Numbered from the stretch's first letter, positions 16,811 to 26,339 are shown. The stretch: DNA of 57,532 bases from an uncultured Saprospiraceae bacterium (GCA_937918905.1 CAKZSH010000150.1:1-57532); one strand, 5' to 3'. Numbers and translations are program-made. Notes: generated from the sequence alone by a model not told the origin.

Positions 16811-18736
16811 TCACCGTTTTTTTCTTCTCTTCTTTTTCTTATACTTTTCCATTACTTTATCATTGTGCCTACCATTCAAAATCACTCTTTTATTATGTCG
16901 CTTTTTATCACTAATCAATTTCTCAATTAAATCTTCCCTTCCCATCGAAGTCAACTTATCTTTTATCACCTGATAATTTTCTCTTTTGTGCCAAAAGAAA
17001 AACAAATGTTGTCGCTTCTTTTCCTTAGGTGATCGAGCAGTATAAATTGGCTTCAAAGAATAAGGATGCAAACCCGTATAATAAATAATTGTCGCCACCG
17101 TCATAGGCGTAGGAGTAAAGTCCTGCACCTGTTCTAACTTAAATCCCATGCTTTTTGTCTCTGCGGCGAGGTTAGCCATTTCTTCCTCTGTCGAACCAGG
17201 GTGACTACTTATAAAATAAGGAATCAATGGTTGATTCAATCCATGTTTTTTATTATAAAACTCGTACTTCTTTTTAAACTCATGGAAATGTTTAAATGAA
17301 GGTTTCCGCATCACCTTTAAAGTCTCATCAGAGGTATGCTCAGGGGCAACTTTTAATCGACCACTCACATGACAGGTCACCAACTGCTCCATGTACTCAT
17401 CTTCACTCCCATCCGAATTTTTATTATAACTATCTGCCAGCAAATCATATCGAATTCCACTTCCAACAAATGCTTTTTTTACCTTTGGATTCGCATCTAC
17501 TTTTCGATAAATATTTGTCAACGGTTTATGACTGGTATCCAAGTTACTACAAATGACAGGATGAATACATGAAGGTGCTACACATCGATCACAAATCGAT
17601 TGCACCTTTCCTTTCATCCGATACATATTTGCTGAGGGGCCACCAAGGTCTGAAATATAACCTTTGAAGTCAGGCATTTCAGTAACCTTTTCTACCTCCT
17701 TTAAAATAGACTCTTCCGAACGACTCGAAACAAATTTTCCTTGATGTGCAGAGATCGTACAAAAACTACATCCCCCAAAGCAACCTCGGTGCATATTGAT
17801 TGAAAATCGAATCATCTCATAGGCTGGAATCGAACCACGCTTTGAATATTTAGGATGAGGTTGACGCGTGTATGGCAAATCAAATGAAGTATCAATTTCC
17901 TTTTCTGTCATAGGCGGATAAGGTGGATTGACAATCAAATTATGATCGCCACAACCTTGAATCAACCGCCTAGCTTTCACCTTATTCGATTCTTGTTCGA
18001 TGATTTTAAAATTGGCAGCAAAAGCTTTTTTATCACGCTGGCATTTTTCATGAGAAGCAAGTTCGTAGTCCTCCCATTTTTTCACCTTTGGCAAATCTTC
18101 ATTTCGAGGAGAAAGAACAGCAGTCTGTTTGATGTTTTTTAAATTAGAAAATGGCACTCCTCTTTTCATCAAACGCACCACTTCTCGAAGCGGCATTTCC
18201 CCCATTCCATACACCAACATATCCGCACCACTCAAACTTAAAAAATTAGGAAATAATTTATCCGACCAATAATCATAATGGGTCACTCTTCGTAGAGAAG
18301 CCTCAATACCACCTACCAAAACAGGAACATCAGGATATAATTTTTTTAAAATTTCAGTATAAACTTTCCCTGCATAATCAGGGCGAAAACCTGCATCTCC
18401 ACCTGGTGTGTAAGCATCTGTAGAACGTCTTCTTTTACCTGCGGTATAATGATTGACCATCGGATCCATACAACCTGAAGTTACTCCAAAAAACATTTTT
18501 GGTTTTCCGAATTTCTTAAAATCACGAAGATCATCTCGCCAATTAGGTTGTGGAATAATACCAACTTTTAATCCTTCACTTTCCAATATCCGACCAATTA
18601 CTGCTGAACCAAAAGCAGGATGATCCACATACGCATCACCTGAGATAAGAACGACATCTAGTTCGTCCCATCCGCGCATTTCTACCTCTTTTTTAGTAAT
18701 GGGTAGCCAATCTGTTACTGGTCTCTTCTGTTCCAT
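16811..18736 (-). CDS. ygiQ: YgiQ-type radical SAM protein
   Basis: 641 residues, the YgiQ/UPF0313 family. The N-terminal YgiQ domain opens with RPVTDWLPITKKEVEMRGWD. The radical SAM core has the 4Fe-4S motif CxxxCxxC as RGCFGGCSFC (Cys319, 323, 326), preceded by MIRFSINMHRG. There are further conserved cysteines around CDRCVAPSCIHPVIC. The last ~25 residues are a Lys/Arg-rich tail (KYKKKKRRKKR). The reaction catalysed is not established for this family. It is a cytoplasmic, single gene with its own TATCTTTG promoter element. Confidence 0.92.
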   Translation of the reverse strand: MEQKRPVTDWLPITKKEVEMRGWDELDVVLISGDAYVDHPAFGSAVIGRILESEGLKVGIIPQPNWRDDLRDFKKFGKPKMFFGVTSGCMDPMVNHYTAGKRRRSTDAYTPGGDAGFRPDYAGKVYTEILKKLYPDVPVLVGGIEASLRRVTHYDYWSDKLFPNFLSLSGADMLVYGMGEMPLREVVRLMKRGVPFSNLKNIKQTAVLSPRNEDLPKVKKWEDYELASHEKCQRDKKAFAANFKIIEQESNKVKARRLIQGCGDHNLIVNPPYPPMTEKEIDTSFDLPYTRQPHPKYSKRGSIPAYEMIRFSINMHRGCFGGCSFCTISAHQGKFVSSRSEESILKEVEKVTEMPDFKGYISDLGGPSANMYRMKGKVQSICDRCVAPSCIHPVICSNLDTSHKPLTNIYRKVDANPKVKKAFVGSGIRYDLLADSYNKNSDGSEDEYMEQLVTCHVSGRLKVAPEHTSDETLKVMRKPSFKHFHEFKKKYEFYNKKHGLNQPLIPYFISSHPGSTEEEMANLAAETKSMGFKLEQVQDFTPTPMTVATIIYYTGLHPYSLKPIYTARSPKEKKRQHLFFFWHKRENYQVIKDKLTSMGREDLIEKLISDKKRHNKRVILNGRHNDKVMEKYKKKKRRKKR

Positions 18737-18754
18737 AATTGTTTATTAGAAAGA

Positions 18755-18762
18755 CAAAGATA
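18755..18762 (-). promoter_or_regulatory. Bacteroidota -7 element for ygiQ
   Basis: On the minus strand this reads TATCTTTG, an exact TAnnTTTG match, 18 bases before the ygiQ ATG at 18736. The -33 region lies inside the 3' end of the lipoprotein gene (about 18781-18788, TTTCGAGAC), a partial match. Confidence 0.5.
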
Positions 18763-18777
18763 CTACTAATTTGTTCA

Positions 18778-19788
18778 TCAGTCTCGAAACTCCTCTAACA
18801 CCTTCGCATCTATCCAATACACATTTCCCAAACCATTATCCACATCATTCAATTTGCCCATAAAATCATCATAATCTCTTGCCGTTTGAGTGTACATAGG
18901 ACTTGATCGATAACTTGTCCAAAAGAAATATTTTCCATCAGGACTCAACATAGGACAATATTCAAAAGCACTAGAATTAATTTTAGGACCTAAGTTTTTC
19001 GCTTTTGACCATTTTCCATTTTCTTTAAAACTAATATATAAATCTCCACCTCCTAAATCTTCTTCCCTTCCCCAACTCATAAAAATCAACATTTTTCCAT
19101 CAGGAGAAACATAAGGATCACCTTCACCTTTATCTGTATTAATCGCTTCACCTAAATTTTCTACAATCTGTTTTCCATTCGCATCTTCCCTTGCAACATA
19201 AATATCGCCATATCCATATCCACCTTTGTACTGTGCTGAATAATAAACTGATTCATCATCTGTAACTGAAACATAAAATTCATTGGCCTCTGTATTAATC
19301 GTTGGCGATAAGCGTTGTGGCTCACTCCATCCTGTTTTTATTCTATCGGTTACCCAAATATCAAAATCCTTTGATTTGGTTTCCGTTTTTGTAATGGGTC
19401 TTTTTGAAATAAAAAATAATCTCTTTCCATCAGAAGAAAAATAAGGATCGGCATCACTATAACTTCCTGAAAATGGTGCAACCTCAGGCCCTTCCCATTC
19501 GTCATTTTTATTTTTTTTATAAAAAACAATCGTGTAAAAAGTTCGCAAAGGATCAGCAATGGTAAAATAAAACTCATTTCCATCAGGAGAAAAAACAGCA
19601 TTTAATTCTTGAAATTCTCTGGAGACAATTCCTTTGGCAAACATTTGTGCCGTAGTGCTTGCTGTAAGTCCAAAGTAATCCCCTTTAGGTAATTTCTTTT
19701 TTGATTTTTCAGTATTGGAAGAATTATTAGAAGTGCAGCTCGATATTAAAATAATCAAGATGAATAAAAGGAAATTGGTTTTTCTCAT
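18778..19788 (-). CDS. PD40 beta-propeller lipoprotein
   Basis: 336 residues. The leader ends in LISSC (lipidation at Cys18), and a Ser/Asn-rich linker follows. At least four PD40 (WD40-like, TolB-type) repeats are visible: FSPDGNEFYFTIAD, FSSDGKRLFFISKRP, VSPDGKMLIFMSWG and LSPDGKYFFWTSYR. It is predicted to be a membrane-anchored periplasmic or surface beta-propeller. Such proteins bind peptides, glycans or partner proteins; the ligand is unknown. It lies 61 bases after the truA stop on the same strand and could be co-transcribed with truA. Confidence 0.85.
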   Translation of the reverse strand: MRKTNFLLFILIILISSCTSNNSSNTEKSKKKLPKGDYFGLTASTTAQMFAKGIVSREFQELNAVFSPDGNEFYFTIADPLRTFYTIVFYKKNKNDEWEGPEVAPFSGSYSDADPYFSSDGKRLFFISKRPITKTETKSKDFDIWVTDRIKTGWSEPQRLSPTINTEANEFYVSVTDDESVYYSAQYKGGYGYGDIYVAREDANGKQIVENLGEAINTDKGEGDPYVSPDGKMLIFMSWGREEDLGGGDLYISFKENGKWSKAKNLGPKINSSAFEYCPMLSPDGKYFFWTSYRSSPMYTQTARDYDDFMGKLNDVDNGLGNVYWIDAKVLEEFRD

Positions 19789-19849
19789 TTCTATTTGATT
19801 GCATTAAAGTTATTTAATAAGAATTAAATTTACGATTCAAGATGACTTA

Positions 19850-20593
19850 TTATAAATATGGATATCGAATTTCGGAAAGAAATAATCCATTAGGAGGAAC
19901 GCTGTAACTTTTTTTCAAACGTTCTTGTTTATCCATTGCTTCTATTAGTTCTTCGATTTTCACTTTTCCAATACCTACATTCAAGCACATCCCAACAATC
20001 AATCGAACCATTCCTCGTAAAAAACGATTTGCAGCAATATGAAAAACTAGATGCTTTCCTTCCTTTTCCCAAACCCATTCAGATCGTTCTATTTTACAAA
20101 ACATTGTTTTTGCATCTGAGTTCGTTTTACAAAAAGGAAAAAACGAATCATATTTTAACAATATACTTGCGGCTTCTTGCATAAGCTTAAAATCCAATTG
20201 TTTTCCAAATGGAAAATAAAAAGCACTATCCGTCATAAATGGGTTCTTATCAAAAATCACATGATATTCGTATGCCCTAAAATTAGCATCAAATCGAGTA
20301 TGTGCTTTTTCATCGACATCAAAAATTCTAGAAATTGCAATATCAGCAGGTAAGTATTTATTGAGCCTTTTAGTTAATGAGTCCAGCATTTCTCCCTCAA
20401 AATCAAAATGTATAAAATATTGACTTGCATGAACGCCTGCATCTGTTCTTCCGCATCCCGTAATTACAATTCTGGTTCTTAAAATGGTAGATAAAGCTTC
20501 TTCAATTATTTGCTGAACCGATATAGCATTAGGTTGTCGTTGCCAACCACTATAGTTTGTTCCTTTGTAGGAAAGTTCAGCAAAATACCTCAT
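19850..20593 (-). CDS. truA: tRNA pseudouridine synthase A
   Basis: This enzyme converts U38-U40 in tRNA anticodon stems to pseudouridine. 247 residues from the ATG at 20593 (MRYFAELSYKGTNYSGWQRQ). An in-frame TTG at 20608 is rejected because a promoter-like TATATTTG overlaps it. The catalytic motif GCGRTDAGVHA places the nucleophile at Asp51. FLRGMVRLIVG near the C-terminus is the second family signature. It lies downstream of clpX but is separated from it by a terminator hairpin. Confidence 0.95.
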   Translation of the reverse strand: MRYFAELSYKGTNYSGWQRQPNAISVQQIIEEALSTILRTRIVITGCGRTDAGVHASQYFIHFDFEGEMLDSLTKRLNKYLPADIAISRIFDVDEKAHTRFDANFRAYEYHVIFDKNPFMTDSAFYFPFGKQLDFKLMQEAASILLKYDSFFPFCKTNSDAKTMFCKIERSEWVWEKEGKHLVFHIAANRFLRGMVRLIVGMCLNVGIGKVKIEELIEAMDKQERLKKSYSVPPNGLFLSEIRYPYL

Positions 20594-20605
20594 TTGTTTT
20601 TTATG

Positions 20606-20613
20606 CAAATATA
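20606..20613 (-). promoter_or_regulatory. -7 element (TATATTTG) for truA
   Basis: On the minus strand this reads TATATTTG, 12 bases before the ATG at 20593, suggesting a very short leader. It also argues against the upstream TTG start. Confidence 0.4.
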
Positions 20614-20936
20614 AAATAAAACACCCGTTTCAGAAGGGCTTCCGAAACGGGTAAGTACAATAAACGCTCTCTCTATAATTATATATAAAGTCAATTAAGA
20701 CTTTAATCTTTAGTCATAAATTTGATACAGCTAAATTAATAAAAAATGAAAAAGACAGTACATATTTTTCAAATTTTAACATTTTTATCGTACATATTTA
20801 TTTTTATAATAAGTACAAAATAGCCTATTTTGGTTAAAAATGACCGTAAAAAGGTGATTTTTGCTAAAAAAAAGCAATTTGACAAAATTCAAAAATTCAC
20901 ACTTGAATCGTCATTTTCATCCTCAAATGTGCCCTT
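20609..20936. other. Gap between truA and clpX, A/T-rich
   Basis: Apart from the terminator near 20623-20652 and the truA -7 element, these 328 bases are A/T-rich with no gene. Short self-complementary words (TTGCTAAAAAAAAGCAA at about 20862-20878) lie just after the clpX stop. Confidence 0.5.
20610..20652 (-). terminator. Terminator of the clpX transcript
   Basis: ACCCGTTTC (20623-20631) pairs with GAAACGGGT (20644-20652), and the inner AGAAG/CTTCC bases extend the stem. On the minus strand it is followed by TGTTTTATTTTATAT. It lies 285 bases past the clpX stop. Confidence 0.7.
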
Positions 20937-22181
20937 TTATGCCGCTCTTAACTTAGATAATTTCGAACGACTCAATTTTTCCACAGCATAAGATCGAGTA
21001 ATTTCGAACTCCGTAACCTCTTTTTGAGAAGGTAATTCAAACATTGCATCCGTCATAATAGCTTCGCAGATGGACCTTAAACCACGGGCACCTAATTCAT
21101 ATTCCAATGCTTTTTCCGCTATAAATTCTATCGCACTTTGACTGAAACTCAATTGAATATTCTCTAATGCAAATAATTTGACATATTGCTTGATGATGGA
21201 ATTTTTAGGCTCCGTCAAAATTCGTCGCAAAGCTTCCAAATCCAATGGTTCCAAATAAGTCAAAACAGGTAATCGCCCAACCAACTCAGGAATCAATCCA
21301 AATGATTTTAAATCCTGATGATTGATATATTGCAATAGATTTTCACGATCTATTTTTTCTTTTTTACCAGTACTGAATCCTATTACTTGTCGATTAACTC
21401 GATTAGCAATTTTCTTTTCGATCCCATCAAAAGCACCTCCACAGATAAAAAGAATATTTTCAGTATTTACTTTTACTAGTTTCTGTTCAGGGTGTTTTCG
21501 ACCTCCCTGAGGTGGCACATTTACAATCGTACCTTCCAACATTTTCAACATCGCCTGCTGAACACCTTCACCCGAAACATCTCTAGTGATAGATGGGTTA
21601 TCAGATTTACGAGCAATTTTATCTATCTCATCAATGTATACAATTCCTTTTTCAGTAGCTGCAACATTATAATCGCATACTTGTAATAATCGACTCAAAA
21701 TACTTTCAACATCTTCTCCCACATACCCTGCTTCAGTAAAAACAGTTGCATCCACAATTGCAAAAGGTACATTTAAAAATCGAGCAATTGTTTTAGCCAA
21801 TAATGTTTTTCCAGTTCCAGTTCGACCTACAAAAAGAACATTTGACTTTTCGATTTCTACCTCATCATCCATCGCATCTTGTCGTAATCTTTTGTAGTGA
21901 TTGTAAACTGCTACTGACAAAAATTTCTTAGCATCATCTTGCCCGATGATGTACTGATCTAAGTGCCCTTTTATTTCTTTAGGAGTAACTGTTTCAGGTA
22001 GGAAAAAATCTTCTTTTGCTTCAGCAGGTTTATCCGCAAATAATTCCTCTTGAATAATTTCATCAGCTTGTTCTACACACACTTCGCAAATGTGCCCGTC
22101 GATACCAGCTATCAATATCAATGCTTCAGATTTATCTCTTCCACAAAAAGAACAACGGTAACTATTTTTTGTCTTACGCAT
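20937..22181 (-). CDS. clpX: ATP-dependent Clp protease ATP-binding subunit ClpX
   Basis: This AAA+ unfoldase feeds substrates to ClpP. 414 residues. The N-terminal zinc-binding domain has Cys10, Cys13, Cys32 and Cys35 ([18 protein letters not shown]). Walker A is GRTGTGKT (119-126), Walker B is [10 protein letters not shown], the pore loop GYVGED is present, and the ClpP-docking IGF loop is seen as VIGFST. It lies downstream of clpP and tig on the same strand, the common bacterial order, but terminators between the genes suggest separate transcripts. Confidence 0.98.
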   Translation of the reverse strand: MRKTKNSYRCSFCGRDKSEALILIAGIDGHICEVCVEQADEIIQEELFADKPAEAKEDFFLPETVTPKEIKGHLDQYIIGQDDAKKFLSVAVYNHYKRLRQDAMDDEVEIEKSNVLFVGRTGTGKTLLAKTIARFLNVPFAIVDATVFTEAGYVGEDVESILSRLLQVCDYNVAATEKGIVYIDEIDKIARKSDNPSITRDVSGEGVQQAMLKMLEGTIVNVPPQGGRKHPEQKLVKVNTENILFICGGAFDGIEKKIANRVNRQVIGFSTGKKEKIDRENLLQYINHQDLKSFGLIPELVGRLPVLTYLEPLDLEALRRILTEPKNSIIKQYVKLFALENIQLSFSQSAIEFIAEKALEYELGARGLRSICEAIMTDAMFELPSQKEVTEFEITRSYAVEKLSRSKLSKLRAA

Positions 22182-22312
22182 TTATTAGGAGTATTATTGT
22201 AAAAATCGTTTTAATGGTCTGGTTTTCAACGTTTTATTTATTTGAAAAACCATTATGGGATATAACGTATTTACCCAAATAAAGGTTTAAAAAGTAAACA
22301 TACAAAGTTAGT

Positions 22313-22320
22313 AAAACTTT
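22313..22320 (-). promoter_or_regulatory. Candidate -7 element (TAACTTTG) for clpX
   Basis: On the minus strand this reads TAACTTTG, matching TAnnTTTG, about 130 bases upstream of the clpX ATG. No good -33 is seen. Confidence 0.35.
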
Positions 22321-22405
22321 GATTACACCCGAATTAATTTGGAATGAAATATTTTAAAATTGTTAGGCTACATTAACCATCTAACCATTAGCAAAGCCCA
22401 ACCAT

Positions 22406-22445
22406 CAAAAAAAATGAGCGATAAGTCATTCAACTCATCGCTCAT
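22406..22445 (-). terminator. Terminator of clpP
   Basis: ATGAGCGAT (22414-22422) pairs with ATCGCTCAT (22437-22445). Read on the minus strand, eight T's follow (22406-22413). It begins 24 bases after the clpP stop. A related arm (ACTTATCAC) continues to 22461. Confidence 0.8.
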
Positions 22446-22468
22446 CATTTATAACTTATCACTAAAAA

Positions 22469-23170
22469 TTACGCGTCTTCTTTCCCAGCATTTCTTTCCA
22501 ATACTTCATCAATCAAACCATATTTTTTAGCGTCTTTTGCTTTCATCCAATTATCACGATCGGAATCCTTTTCGATTTGCTCGAAAGACTTTCCTGTATG
22601 AAGTGCTAGGATATTGTATAATTCTTCTCTCAATTGTTTAGAGAAATTATAGCTGATTTCCATATCACTAAATGTTCCTCTCATTCCACCTGATAACTGG
22701 TGAATCATTACTCTTGAGTGAGGCAATGCAGACCGTTTTTTCTTAGCACCTGCACATAATAAGACTGCTCCCATAGAAGCTGCCATACCTGTACAAATTG
22801 TCCCCACATCAGGACTCACATATTGCATCGTATCATAAATTCCCATTCCATCAATCACACTTCCTCCTGGAGAATTGATAAACATTTGAATGTCTCTCTT
22901 AGGGTCAACTGACTCTAAGAATAATAATTGAGCTTGTAAAATATTAGCTACTTGAAAATTCACATCCGTTCCAAGAAATAAAATTCTATCCATCATCAAT
23001 CGAGAGAAAACGTCTAATTGAGTAGCGTTCATTTGTCGTTCCTCGATAACGTAAGGTGTCAAACTATTTCTAAATCCTTGCGCATTTGCTTTTTCAAAAC
23101 GTTCCAAGTTCAAAGAACTGATTCCTTGGTGCTTCGTTGCGTACTTTTTAAATTCATCTTTCGGAAACAT
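22469..23170 (-). CDS. clpP: ATP-dependent Clp protease proteolytic subunit ClpP
   Basis: This serine peptidase forms the barrel served by ClpX. The start is set at the ATG at 23170 (MFPKDEFKKYATKHQGISS), which matches Bacteroidota ClpP N-termini; a GTG 48 bases upstream is in frame but adds an atypical leader. 233 residues. The triad is Ser132 in GMAASMGA, His157 in RVMIHQ and Asp206 in DSDRDNW, with the spacing of E. coli ClpP (25 and 49). The oxyanion segment NSPGGSV is present. It lies between tig and clpX. Confidence 0.97.
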   Translation of the reverse strand: MFPKDEFKKYATKHQGISSLNLERFEKANAQGFRNSLTPYVIEERQMNATQLDVFSRLMMDRILFLGTDVNFQVANILQAQLLFLESVDPKRDIQMFINSPGGSVIDGMGIYDTMQYVSPDVGTICTGMAASMGAVLLCAGAKKKRSALPHSRVMIHQLSGGMRGTFSDMEISYNFSKQLREELYNILALHTGKSFEQIEKDSDRDNWMKAKDAKKYGLIDEVLERNAGKEDA

Positions 23171-23249
23171 ATTCGGTATTTTTTTTAGTGTAAAATGTGC
23201 TAGAATTACTCCCTCCACATTTTGCGGTTTACTAAGATTTTATATTTCT

Positions 23250-23331
23250 GGATATGTGATTGTGAGTATTGTGTATTGGGATTTTCTAAAATCACGTGGT
23301 TCTCAATACTCAATACAAATATCTCACATCC
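23250..23331. repeat. Imperfect inverted repeat (family H)
   Basis: GATTGTGAGTATTGTGTATTGGG (from 23258) is matched inversely by TTCTCAATACTCAATACAAATATCTCAC (to 23328) with several mismatches. It shares wording with the element at 2930-2981. Confidence 0.5.
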
Positions 23332-23341
23332 ATCAATATGG

Positions 23342-23400
23342 ATTTTTGTTTCAAAAATAAGTTTGCGAATTGGTGGTCAATCACCTCCAATTCGCAAACT
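23342..23400 (-). terminator. Probable tig terminator
   Basis: AGTTTGCGAATTGG (23360-23373) pairs perfectly with CCAATTCGCAAACT (23387-23400), with a 13-base loop. On the minus strand it is followed by a TTATTTTTG run. It lies 138 bases past the tig stop. Confidence 0.7.
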
Positions 23401-23538
23401 GCACTATGTTAAACAATTTGATTCAAATTTGTTTAACCTATTTTATGATTTTCGATTAAACTGACATTTTTAATGACGAATTTACTCCCAATTAGGGTTT
23501 GTAAAATATCATACATAAAGTCAATTCAAAAGAAGATT

Positions 23539-25032
23539 TTACCATTTTTCAACACCTTCAGCTACTTCTTCATCGGTATCTTCTATCTCTTCACCTTCAT
23601 CTGCTGTGTTGACAATGCTTTGTACTTGAGCCGCAGCTTGTTCTGCTTCCATTTTTTCACGTTCTGCTTTTAACATATCATCAAAAGCTTCTCGATCAAT
23701 TGGCTTTTCATTTAAAGTAATCGCTTCTTTGATGGCATTGAAAACTTTTTCATTCATCATCTCGCCATATACCTTATTCATCTGCTCTTTATTTTCCGCC
23801 ATTCGGTTAGCAGTATTCAGTACGATTAATTCGTCAGCATCTGCCATTCCATATTGTCGGAACATTCCTCGAACTTGCTCTTTGATCCCTTCAAAAACTT
23901 CATCATCAGAAACTTCCAAGTTGAATTTTTTAATCATTTCACCTCGAATCAATGACCATTTTAATGATTTTGCAAAGTCTTCATAACCTTCTTCCACATC
24001 CGCTTGATTAACATTTTGCTCAGAAGTTTTTAACCATCGTTTTAAAAACGCGTCAGGAAGTGGCAAGTCATTTTTTTCCAATAAAGAATCATTGAAATCT
24101 CTAAAAACTAAAGCATCTGCCTGTTTGTCGTAATGTTTAACGTAATCTTCTTTGATTAACGCTTTCATTTCTTCAACAGAACTTACTTTGCCAGGGCCCA
24201 TATATTTATCAAAGAACTCTTGGTTCAACTCCGCAGGTTGTATACGATTGACGGTCTTAATAGTTGCCTCAAACATTTCCCCAATTTCAACATCACCATC
24301 ATTTTCTTGAACGCCCAACATTTGTTGTCTTACAAAATTAGCATCCCGATCTTTTTCTAATTCGAATACATTCACTCGAATCACATCACCAGCCTTTTTA
24401 GTAAGAATTTCTTTCTTCGTTTCTTCTTTACCAATCGTACTCACCAATAAAGAAAAAGAAGCTGCCCAACCATTTTCTTTTAAAGCATCACCATCCAACT
24501 CATTTACATCCAAGTTGATCACATCATTTTCCTTAATCGTATCTTCAACTGCAGCACGCTCTCCTACTCTAATACGACCATCCTCTACTTGCTTATCTAA
24601 AAACTCCTCTGAAATCTGTACTTTATGATAATCGAAGCTACTGTCTTTGCTCAACCCTTGCAACTCAAATTGAGGTGCTAATCCTAAATCAAAACGGAAT
24701 TCAAAATCAGCTAATGAATTCACATTAAAATCAATCTCAGGTTGATCCTCCGATGGAATCGGTTGACCTATCGTTTGAATATCATTTTCTTTGATATAGT
24801 TGAAAACCTCATTTTGTACCATCTCATTGATGACATCTACCAAGATTGGCTTCCCGTACATTTTTTTGATTAAAGCCGTAGGAGTTTTTCCTTTTCGGAA
24901 ACCCTTCATATGAGCTTTACTCTTGTATTTATTTAATTCAGATTTGAACTTAGGTTCATAATCTGCTTTTGCAATAGTTAATACAAGTTGAGTATTTAAA
25001 TTGTCAATATCCGTTCTGACAACTTGTGGCAT
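23539..25032 (-). CDS. tig: Trigger factor (ribosome-associated chaperone)
   Basis: 497 residues. The N-terminal ribosome-binding domain contains the docking loop HMKGFRKGKTP (41-51). A PPIase-like middle domain follows; it is divergent (DVINLDVNELDGDALKENG), as is usual in this phylum. The C-terminal helical chaperone domain includes LPLPDAFLKRWL. The Glu/Asp-rich tail (EGEEIEDTDEEVAEGVEKW) is typical. It folds nascent chains at the ribosome exit. It is upstream of clpP and clpX on the same strand. Confidence 0.95.
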   Translation of the reverse strand: MPQVVRTDIDNLNTQLVLTIAKADYEPKFKSELNKYKSKAHMKGFRKGKTPTALIKKMYGKPILVDVINEMVQNEVFNYIKENDIQTIGQPIPSEDQPEIDFNVNSLADFEFRFDLGLAPQFELQGLSKDSSFDYHKVQISEEFLDKQVEDGRIRVGERAAVEDTIKENDVINLDVNELDGDALKENGWAASFSLLVSTIGKEETKKEILTKKAGDVIRVNVFELEKDRDANFVRQQMLGVQENDGDVEIGEMFEATIKTVNRIQPAELNQEFFDKYMGPGKVSSVEEMKALIKEDYVKHYDKQADALVFRDFNDSLLEKNDLPLPDAFLKRWLKTSEQNVNQADVEEGYEDFAKSLKWSLIRGEMIKKFNLEVSDDEVFEGIKEQVRGMFRQYGMADADELIVLNTANRMAENKEQMNKVYGEMMNEKVFNAIKEAITLNEKPIDREAFDDMLKAEREKMEAEQAAAQVQSIVNTADEGEEIEDTDEEVAEGVEKW

Positions 25033-25139
25033 AGTTAAAATATTTCGGCTGTTCTAGCATTCGCAAAAACAACAATGATTAAAAAGAAAATTAAGATGAA
25101 AATATAATCCCGAAAATTCAGGGAGGAAAGATATTTATA

Positions 25140-25250
25140 ATGAATAATTAAAAATTAACAATGAATGATTTAGAAAGTAGCAATTTTTTAAACTGCTTAA
25201 AAATTCACCGTATCAATAAATTATTCATTCTTCATTCTTAATTATTCATT
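25140..25250. repeat. Inverted repeat between tRNA-Leu and tig
   Basis: AATGAATAATTAAAAATTAA (from 25140, to 25173) matches the reverse complement of 25217-25250 closely, differing mainly in an A/G-rich stretch in the middle. The inner GTAGC/ACTGC words form a small extra stem. It begins 7 bases past the 3' end of tRNA-Leu. The phrase AATGAATAATTA also occurs at about 2873, 25904 and 44810. Confidence 0.7.
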
Positions 25251-25256
25251 AAAAAG

Positions 25257-25338
25257 TGCGGGTGGAGGGACTCGAACCCCCAAGCCGTGAAGCACTAGAT
25301 CCTAAGTCTAGCGTGTCTACCAATTTCACCACACCCGC
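25257..25338 (-). tRNA. tRNA-Leu (UAG anticodon)
   Basis: 82 nt, minus strand, starting GCGGGTGTGGTGAAATTGGT. The acceptor stem GCGGGTG pairs with CACCCGC, leaving discriminator A. The anticodon arm is CTAGA-CTTAGGA-TCTAG, giving anticodon UAG, which reads CUN leucine codons. A long variable arm (TGCTTCACGGCTT) marks it as a class II tRNA. The T arm is GGGGGTTCGAGTCCCTC. CCA is not encoded, as is common in Bacteroidota. Confidence 0.97.
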
Positions 25339-25523
25339 ATTTTGAGTGTATAATTGATTAAGATTTTTTTTGGAAAAAAATTAATTCAATCATATTTCAA
25401 GGAACTGCTTTCTTAAAAAGCGGTGCAAAGATATATTTTTTTAAGAAAACAATGGTTATTTTTTAATAAAATTAGGAACAAAATTTGACCATTTTTAATC
25501 ATCTTTTCACTCAAATAATTAAT

Positions 25524-25904
25524 ATGCTATACAATTGTAAGTCAAATACCATAGATAAGTCCAACCAAATGAGTCATCTCCGAGATTTAGTAGCAATCGC
25601 TTATGTAGATGGATCGTTTGACGAGAAAGAAAAAATGCTCATTCGTAAAATTGGAAAAGGGTCAAATTTAGCTACTGATACTATTGAAGAATTAATAAAA
25701 AATCCAGAACAGATTGACTTCCAACCACCTAAAACTGAGGAGGAAAAACTAGAACAGTTTTATAATTGTGTTCGGATGATTCTTGTGGACGGAAAAGTTG
25801 AAGATTCTGAGATTGATTTTTGCAAAATTATTGCTCAAGGATTGGGGTTCACGAGTTTTGATATTTATAAAATGTTGAGTGAGCATTATAATGAAACGTT
25901 GTAA
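25524..25904 (+). CDS. TerB-like domain protein
   Basis: 126 residues from the ATG at 25524; a second ATG at 25569 and a TTG at 25485 are in frame. It is an all-helical protein with the two acidic DG motifs typical of TerB/DjlA N-terminal domains: AYVDGSFDEKEKML and ILVDGKVEDSEIDF. In this family the paired acidic sites bind metal, and the protein is thought to act near the inner face of the membrane. It is small, soluble and has no signal peptide. No other tellurite-resistance gene is nearby, so a role in tellurite resistance should not be assumed. Confidence 0.78.
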   Translation: MLYNCKSNTIDKSNQMSHLRDLVAIAYVDGSFDEKEKMLIRKIGKGSNLATDTIEELIKNPEQIDFQPPKTEEEKLEQFYNCVRMILVDGKVEDSEIDFCKIIAQGLGFTSFDIYKMLSEHYNETL

Positions 25905-25970
25905 TGAATAATTGATAACCTGCCTTTGCCAGCAGGCAGGTGAAAAATTAATAATTTCCTTAGACGTGTT

Positions 25971-26074
25971 TTTTAGCCGTAGATTGACGCTGCCTTTTTA
26001 TGATTTTTCTATAACGTAATAAATACGCATTATAGAAAAATCATAAAAAATCAGCGTCAATCTGCGGCTAAAAA
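25971..26074 (+). repeat. Family A palindromic repeat, copy 2
   Basis: Arms 25971-26014 and about 26031-26074 match at 41 of 44 positions (left TTTTAGCCGTAGATTGACGC). The variable box in the arm reads GATTGAC here and is mirrored as GTCAATC in the other arm. The spacer contains ACGTAATAAATACGC. Confidence 0.9.
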
Positions 26075-26273
26075 ATCACCACCAAAGCCATCGCCCCACC
26101 TTTTCACAATATTCCCAATACACCTTTCCAAAAGATTTTTTCAAAGAAAATTCTTCTAATCTAACCTGTGTAGGTAGGTGCAAATTTCCATGCAACACAA
26201 TTGCAAATCTCTTCAAAGCGTCTTTCACTAAGCATCTAAGTAAAATTGTTTTACCTTTTCATTATAGATTTAT

Positions 26274-26281
26274 TAAATTTG
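26274..26281 (+). promoter_or_regulatory. Candidate -7 element (TAAATTTG)
   Basis: A TAnnTTTG match 58 bases before the ATG at 26340. It would drive the presumed metal-uptake cassette. The spacing to the nearest TTG (26247) is longer than usual. Confidence 0.35.
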
Positions 26282-26339
26282 TTAGTACTCTTGCATACGA
26301 ATAAGCGTCTAAATTCAGTTTTATTCAAAATATTTTTCA

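Larger units (their letters stand above)
23171..23538. other. Gap between clpP and tig with two hairpins
   Basis: There is no gene. It contains the family H imperfect inverted repeat (23250-23331) and the strong hairpin at 23360-23400, then an A/T-rich stretch up to the tig stop. It must hold the clpP promoter if the hairpin terminates tig, but no clear TAnnTTTG is seen. Confidence 0.55.
25905..26339. other. Intergenic region with palindromes and a promoter-like element
   Basis: 435 bases. A small hairpin ACCTGCC..GGCAGGT (25918-25941) comes first, then the family A palindrome (25971-26074), then a long T/C-rich stretch and a candidate -7 element, TAAATTTG (26274-26281). A comparable CCTGCC/GCAGG word occurs inside the element at 48226-48427. 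No gene is seen. Confidence 0.6.

Noticed and set aside
20937-25032. tig-clpP-clpX as one tight operon
   Set aside because: Strong hairpins with U-runs lie after tig and after clpP, and the gaps are about 290-370 bases, so separate transcripts are more likely.
25485-25523. TTG start for the TerB-like protein
   Set aside because: The ATG at 25524 gives a normal N-terminus. The 13 extra residues carry no feature.
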